Origin: JBKSMP01 sp964582055
GTDB taxonomy: Bacteria; Verrucomicrobiota; Verrucomicrobiia; Opitutales; UBA9783
NCBI GenBank assembly: GCA_964582055.1
Contig: CAZOPT010000001.1
Location: forward strand, 1 to 64,000
Length of the DNA: 64,000 nucleotides
Direction: 5' to 3'
In this document: piece by piece, positions 59,938-64,000 of the stretch
How the letters are laid out: each line of letters opens with the position of its first letter
Numbering within the stretch: position 1 is the stretch's first letter
Program-made: the position numbers and the translations under genes
Notes under the pieces: model-generated
Told to the model about the DNA's origin: nothing
Seen by the model: the letters and a program-made list of their open reading frames with translations, nothing else
The model's database searches: none

Positions 59938-61445
59938 TACTCATCAATGACTTTATTGGTACGTATTTGTCGGTTCAAACGTAAGACTGCTATTAGCCAA
60001 ATGAAAGAACATAACAAAAAGATGATAAATGCGTAAATAGCAATATCCGAGTAGGTTGCTTGTACACCTGAAAAAGCACTTACAAGGGTCAACAGAATGA
60101 CTTGTAGACCAGAACCGCCGGATTTTCCAAAGCGATAGCCAAATACATCGACAATGGCTTTTCCTTTGACCTTTAATTCCTCGTTAAGAGGGATAAATGC
60201 CATTTCTTTACTAATATCAAAGAAAGACATTTTAAAGGCTTTATCGAGAACTAAAACCACGACTCCTACATAAACCACCAAGCTTTGGTAGCTGACTGCT
60301 GCCCCTAGTCCTAAGAAAAATTCTTTAGATACCATAGGAATAAACAGCAAGATGCCTCCAATGGTCATGACAAGTGGTGTTAGAATAGCGCCAACTCCCC
60401 AGCGAAAACGGCGAAATACATATCCAGCGACGATTAGTACGAACATTGATAAAAAGCCGTAAGCCATCGTATAATTGCTCATAAAGGTATTATATTCGTT
60501 AATATTGGGATAACGCTGACCGAGTTCGTGTTTCCAGAAATTTTCGATGATGTTGTCGCTAATGCCGTAGCATAAAACAAGCAAAGCAATTAAGCCGAGA
60601 TAAGGCGAACGACATACCATTTTTAAACTCTTCCAAACGCTACTTTTTTCTTTTGTTTTTACTTTGACGCCAGGCAAATCAGGCTTGTTATAAAAGCGGG
60701 GATCGGTTAATACGTTTCGATAGACCCAATGGTATAAATACATCGAAATTAAGCTGCTTACTAAAACGGTGCCAATAAGCCAATACAATGTAACTTGCCA
60801 GGGATCTGTGTTTGCTGAAACTTTATCGCGAATATTTGAGGCTAATACACCAATGTAGCCGGATAAAGTTACGGCCCCTTGTCCAAGAAGTGCTAAGAAT
60901 GCATACACACGTTTGGCTTCTTTTAATTCCGTAATTTGATTAACGAATTGCCAAAATAGTAGGGTTAGGATAAAACTACTCCATAATTCGGCAAAAATAA
61001 AGAATAAGGCATAACTCCATACGCCCCAAATAGCAAAGAACCAATAAGCATAAGGATAGGCAACTTGTAAATGTGCAACGGTTTCAGCAGATGGGTGTAT
61101 AAATTCTCTGTAGGGGTAAAGAACAAGTGTAAATAAAACGAAAAAAGAGACAAAAAAACCTAAGGTTGCATAGAATAGATGTTCATTTTTTAAACGATCA
61201 CTCATTTTGGTATAAAGCAACATGCAAATAATTGCAAAAGGAGGAACACCAAAGAGTTTAATAAAGGCAATTGCTTCAGCCCCTGCATTGGTTACTACCA
61301 AAGAGTCTTTTAAGTTTTTTAAGCAATAATGATTAAATAAAGCAAAAAACAAAATAAGACCCAATGGAATAATTTTTTTAAGCTCATAGGCATGTATAGG
61401 GAAAAATATGCCTCTTAATCCAGAAAATTCTTCGTTTGCTTTCAC
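59937..61445 (-). CDS. tlc: ADP/ATP (nucleotide) translocase, Tlc/NTT family
   Basis: A 502-residue carrier with 11-12 membrane helices. The N terminus HAYELKKIIPLGLILFFALFNHYCLKNLKDSLVVTNAG, and FKMSFFDISKEMAFIPLNEELKVKGKAIVDVFGYRFGKSGGS, are signatures of the family; the second block is a very strong match to known members. It exchanges bacterial ADP for host ATP (or moves other nucleotides). Together with dapL it forms a two-gene operon behind a strong promoter. Such carriers occur almost only in intracellular bacteria and plastids. Confidence 0.95.
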   Translation of the reverse strand: MKANEEFSGLRGIFFPIHAYELKKIIPLGLILFFALFNHYCLKNLKDSLVVTNAGAEAIAFIKLFGVPPFAIICMLLYTKMSDRLKNEHLFYATLGFFVSFFVLFTLVLYPYREFIHPSAETVAHLQVAYPYAYWFFAIWGVWSYALFFIFAELWSSFILTLLFWQFVNQITELKEAKRVYAFLALLGQGAVTLSGYIGVLASNIRDKVSANTDPWQVTLYWLIGTVLVSSLISMYLYHWVYRNVLTDPRFYNKPDLPGVKVKTKEKSSVWKSLKMVCRSPYLGLIALLVLCYGISDNIIENFWKHELGQRYPNINEYNTFMSNYTMAYGFLSMFVLIVAGYVFRRFRWGVGAILTPLVMTIGGILLFIPMVSKEFFLGLGAAVSYQSLVVYVGVVVLVLDKAFKMSFFDISKEMAFIPLNEELKVKGKAIVDVFGYRFGKSGGSGLQVILLTLVSAFSGVQATYSDIAIYAFIIFLLCSFIWLIAVLRLNRQIRTNKVIDE

Positions 61446-61473
61446 CTCTTTTATTGTTCTAGAAAGCTAACAT

Positions 61474-61502
61474 TATTTATTGTCATAAAGTTTTTTTGTC
61501 AA
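61474..61502 (-). promoter_or_regulatory. Promoter of tlc-dapL
   Basis: On the minus strand, a perfect TTGACA (61502-61497) and TAAATA (61479-61474) are 17 bases apart. The tlc start is 29 bases downstream. CTAGAAA and TTTCTAG flank the promoter as an inverted pair (about 61459-61465 and 61507-61513), a possible operator. Confidence 0.7.
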
Positions 61503-61599
61503 GTGTTTTCTAGTTTTTAACCCAAAATAGATGGTTTTTTGCGAAATAACAATAAACAACACAATCACCCAAACCAAAGACGATTAACCCATGCAAGTG

Positions 61600-61628
61600 T
61601 TGTTGATTTAAAAATTTTGAGGTAAACT
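61600..61628 (+). promoter_or_regulatory. Candidate promoter of the phage-type module
   Basis: TTGTTG at 61600-61605 and TAAACT at 61623-61628 are 17 bases apart. Matches to consensus are moderate. The first gene starts at 61640. The other bases of the 61446-61639 divergent spacer hold the tlc promoter and nothing else recognised. Confidence 0.35.
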
Positions 61629-61639
61629 ATTCGCAACAT

Positions 61640-62080
61640 ATGAATACATTACCTTCAGAACTTGTTTCGCTTTTAGGGTCGTCGCTTTTTGGAAGTACGA
61701 TGAGACTTCTTAGCTTTTCATTGATGGCCCATCACAAGGAACGTTTGTTGAAAGTTTGCAAAGCGCATACTTTGGAAACAAGCGTATTAAGTGCGCGTAA
61801 TGTTCATCCTGGACTTCAATTTACACGCCGCTTAATTGCAATCTTAGCTGTTTTTTCGGTGATTGTACTGCCAAAACTAGTTGCCATTATCAAACCGGAT
61901 ATGCCTATAGCCATTGGATATTCACAGTTTTCAGATGGTTTTTTGTTTTTCTCGTCTGCTTGCGAAAAAATTCGTTGGATTCACCTAAATGGCATTGTGA
62001 TTACTCCGTTGGATACGCATTTATTGTCAGCTATTATTGGACTTTATTTTGGGAGCGCACTTGTTGATTTAAAGGCTTAA
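61640..62080 (+). CDS. Holin-like membrane protein of the phage-type module
   Basis: A 146-residue protein with an N-terminal amphipathic stretch and about three membrane segments (roughly 60-82, 88-104 and 128-144). FTRRLIAILAVFSVIVLPKL and ITPLDTHLLSAIIGLYFGSALV resemble three-span holins near terminase genes in Mu-like phages and gene transfer agents. The identity is from pattern memory, not a search. It stops 2 bases before the next gene. Confidence 0.45.
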   Translation: MNTLPSELVSLLGSSLFGSTMRLLSFSLMAHHKERLLKVCKAHTLETSVLSARNVHPGLQFTRRLIAILAVFSVIVLPKLVAIIKPDMPIAIGYSQFSDGFLFFSSACEKIRWIHLNGIVITPLDTHLLSAIIGLYFGSALVDLKA

Positions 62081-62082
62081 TT

Positions 62083-62352
62083 ATGAATAAAAATGAAACG
62101 ATTCGTCACACATTACTTCTACAATTGGAAGCTGCTTATCCAGTTTCTTTACCGCAAGAAACCTTACAACAAGGACTGCGTTTGGCAGGATTTACATTAA
62201 CTGCAAACGATTTAAACAAGGAATTGCAGTATTTGGTGGATAAAGGATTTATTATGTCTATAAAGAATGAGCTTTGCCCAGCTTGTCGACGCTACAAATT
62301 ATCGACTAAAGGTATTGATTTTCTAGATATAGACAAATGGAACGGATTATGA
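62083..62352 (+). CDS. Small winged-helix phage protein
   Basis: An 89-residue protein. The helical N-terminal part HTLLLQLEAAYPVSLPQETL is followed by KELQYLVDKGFIM and CRRYKLSTKGIDFLD, a winged-helix-like layout found upstream of Mu-like terminases. It overlaps the next gene by 4 bases. Confidence 0.55.
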   Translation: MNKNETIRHTLLLQLEAAYPVSLPQETLQQGLRLAGFTLTANDLNKELQYLVDKGFIMSIKNELCPACRRYKLSTKGIDFLDIDKWNGL

Positions 62353-62669
62353 CTAAAGCATTTAAATCGCATCTTGAGCGCATTAAGTTTGCTAAAAATA
62401 CAGCATCCTTATGGGAGCAAATGGTCTTAGCTGAAAAATCTATGGGCCTACTTTGGGAACAACTTTTCGATTGTTTATGTTCAAACAATGTGGAATCGGA
62501 TTGGTCATCTGTCAAAGATTTGAGCAGTATTTTGCATAAATTGCTCCAAAATTATCAGCAATTATTTGCGATTACACAAAAACTACAGAGTGATGCAAGC
62601 GACGAAAAGGCATGGAATCTTTCCGAAAATATTTTGAAAACGATAGAAGATCAACTGCAATTGTTATGA
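62349..62669 (+). CDS. Small helical protein upstream of terminase
   Basis: A 106-residue all-helical protein (two to three long helices, WEQMVLAEKSMGLLWEQLF). Start ATG 62349 is within the previous stop (ATGA). Its place just before the large subunit suggests a small terminase subunit or adaptor; no motif confirms this. Overlaps the terminase start by 4 bases. Confidence 0.5.
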   Translation: MTKAFKSHLERIKFAKNTASLWEQMVLAEKSMGLLWEQLFDCLCSNNVESDWSSVKDLSSILHKLLQNYQQLFAITQKLQSDASDEKAWNLSENILKTIEDQLQLL

Positions 62670-63988
62670 ATACCTTTTTTTTACCCTATCAAGTTCGTTG
62701 GATTCGAGATAATGCTCGGATTAAGTTAATGGAAAAATCGCGTCAAATTGGTTTATCGTGGGCTACAGCTTATCGTTGCACGCGCCAAGCTTTATGTCAA
62801 TCTAAGAAAAATACGTGGATTTGTTCAAGTGATGCCAAACAAGCGCAACTATTTCTGCGAGATTGCAAACAATTTGCGACGATTTTGGATCAAACGGTAC
62901 CTTTTAAATGTCTTACAAGCACGAAGAAAAGTACGTTGAAGTTTAAAAATGGTAGTGAATTGACGGCCATTTCTTCGAATGCGGATGCACAAGCAGGTAA
63001 GCGAGGTTCACGCATTTTGGATGAATTTGCCTTACACGATGATCCAGAGTATTTGTATAATATTGCTTATCCTGGAATTACATGGGGTGGGCAACTCGAA
63101 ATTATTTCGACGCATCGTGGTAGCCGAAACTTTTTTAATCAACTTGTTCAAGAAGCATCTAAAGGTGGAAATCCCAAAAAAGTTTCCCTGCATAAAGTTA
63201 CTTTGACGGATGCTTTGGAACAAGGATTTTTGAAAAAATTGAAAGCTAAACTTCCACCAGAAGATCCGCGTTGTGCCATGGATGAAAGTGACTATTTTTA
63301 TTTCATAAAAAATGCATGTGCGAGTGAGCAAAGTTTTCGTCAAGAGTACTTGTGTCAACCGATTGATGATGCGACTGCATTTATTGAATTTAAAGAGATA
63401 GAACCTTGTTTTTATGCGCCGAATACCGTTTGGAATCAATGCAATAATGGGCCTACGTTTATGGGGGTTGATATTGCTCGAACAAATGATTTAAGTGTAT
63501 TTGTCGTTTTTGAAAAGCTGGATGGTGTTTACTTTATGCGTCATCTGCAATGTTTGAAAAATGCACGTTTTGATGAGCAAGAACAAGTCTTTGAGCATCT
63601 TTTTAAGATGTATTCAGTGCAGAACGTTTGTATTGATCGAACGGGTATTGGAAGCCAATTTTTCGAACGGGCACAGACAAAATTTGGGACGTATTGTATC
63701 GAAGGTGTTTCGTTTACGGCAAAACTCAAAGAAGAATTGGCTTATAAATTAAAGAGTACTTTCAATCGATATGCTTTGCGTATTCCGAGAGATGAGACGT
63801 TAATTTCTGATTTGCTTAGTGTGCAATGGGAACAGACACATTTAACAGCTCAGCATTCTAATAATGGACATGCGGATCGATTTTGGGCAATAGCATTAGC
63901 ACTTTATGCCGATCGCAAACCAGTCTCTTTACCTTTTAAAACCGAGCTTTTTGAAGCTCATAAACCCTATAGACTTTATGAAAACTAA
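62666..63988 (+). CDS. Phage terminase large subunit (Mu gp28-like)
   Basis: A 440-residue packaging ATPase/nuclease. ATG 62666 overlaps the upstream gene by 4 bases and gives the normal start NTFFLPYQVRWIRDN. Walker A-like EKSRQIGLSWATA is near 24-36, Walker B ending in DEF (RILDEFALHD) near 115, and the nuclease domain starts FMGVDIARTNDLSVFVVFE near 262, with IDRTGIGSQF near 320. The pattern is that of the Mu-like FluMu gp28 group. It is intact. Structural genes would follow but the window ends. Confidence 0.85.
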   Translation: MNTFFLPYQVRWIRDNARIKLMEKSRQIGLSWATAYRCTRQALCQSKKNTWICSSDAKQAQLFLRDCKQFATILDQTVPFKCLTSTKKSTLKFKNGSELTAISSNADAQAGKRGSRILDEFALHDDPEYLYNIAYPGITWGGQLEIISTHRGSRNFFNQLVQEASKGGNPKKVSLHKVTLTDALEQGFLKKLKAKLPPEDPRCAMDESDYFYFIKNACASEQSFRQEYLCQPIDDATAFIEFKEIEPCFYAPNTVWNQCNNGPTFMGVDIARTNDLSVFVVFEKLDGVYFMRHLQCLKNARFDEQEQVFEHLFKMYSVQNVCIDRTGIGSQFFERAQTKFGTYCIEGVSFTAKLKEELAYKLKSTFNRYALRIPRDETLISDLLSVQWEQTHLTAQHSNNGHADRFWAIALALYADRKPVSLPFKTELFEAHKPYRLYEN

Positions 63989-64000
63989 TACTTATTTAAC

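Overview
This is an AT-rich chromosomal segment that most likely comes from a host-associated, probably intracellular member of the Verrucomicrobiota (Opitutae/Puniceicoccales-like); that placement is inference. It rests on four things: a small protein of a family known mainly from Verrucomicrobia and Planctomycetes (43016-43378), the ileS-dksA-lspA gene order, an LL-diaminopimelate aminotransferase (dapL), and an ADP/ATP translocase of the Tlc/NTT type (59937-61445), which is otherwise typical of Chlamydiae, Rickettsiales and other intracellular bacteria. No rRNA genes or CRISPR arrays were seen.

Layout. 1-2.5 kb: a membrane pyrophosphatase with Na+-pump and K+-dependence signatures, then tRNA-Ser. 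2.5-6.4 kb (minus): rhomboid protease, tail-specific protease and a TrmH/SpoU RNA methyltransferase in a tightly overlapping operon. 6.5-12 kb: truA, an exported BspA-like leucine-rich protein, birA, rarA, an isolated transhydrogenase alpha-1 subunit, and rpmG (a 56-residue L33 gene). 12.1-42 kb: one nearly continuous plus-strand expression block: tRNA-Thr, tuf, tRNA-Trp, secE, nusG, rplKAJL, rpoBC, rpsLG, fusA, rpsJ, the S10/spc/alpha clusters with secY and map, rpoA and rplQ. rpmD, rpmJ, infA and adk are missing from their usual places. Hairpins with attenuator-like geometry sit between rplJ/rplL, rplL/rpoB and rpoC/rpsL. S12 carries proline at the normally invariant Lys88, and S11 has an acidic N-terminal extension of about 50 residues.

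42-52 kb: a zeta-toxin-like P-loop protein directly after rplQ, five tRNAs (Asn, Met, Arg, Pro plus spacers), a membrane protein, a decayed or very small Cys-rich gene, an oleA-oleB pair for head-to-head hydrocarbon biosynthesis, then ileS-dksA-lspA-hypothetical-formyltransferase. 52-55.7 kb (minus): rpoN-sucC-sucD, packed like one operon. 55.7-58 kb: a 100-N scaffold gap flanked by an exact 55-nt duplicate, then a two-domain iron-type ABC permease. 58-61.5 kb (minus): tlc and dapL share an overlap, followed by an exported protein with 26 cysteines in two repeat units that has its own promoter. 61.6-64 kb: the start of a phage-type packaging module (holin-like protein, winged-helix protein, small helical protein, Mu gp28-like terminase large subunit) running to the window edge.

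How it fits together: host ATP import (Tlc), a PPi-driven ion pump, retained sucCD, a peptidoglycan/lysine precursor step (DapL) and several exported proteins point to a bacterium that draws energy from a host but keeps its own translation and transcription machinery and part of its envelope metabolism. Functional statements are from sequence motifs read by eye; no database search was run.
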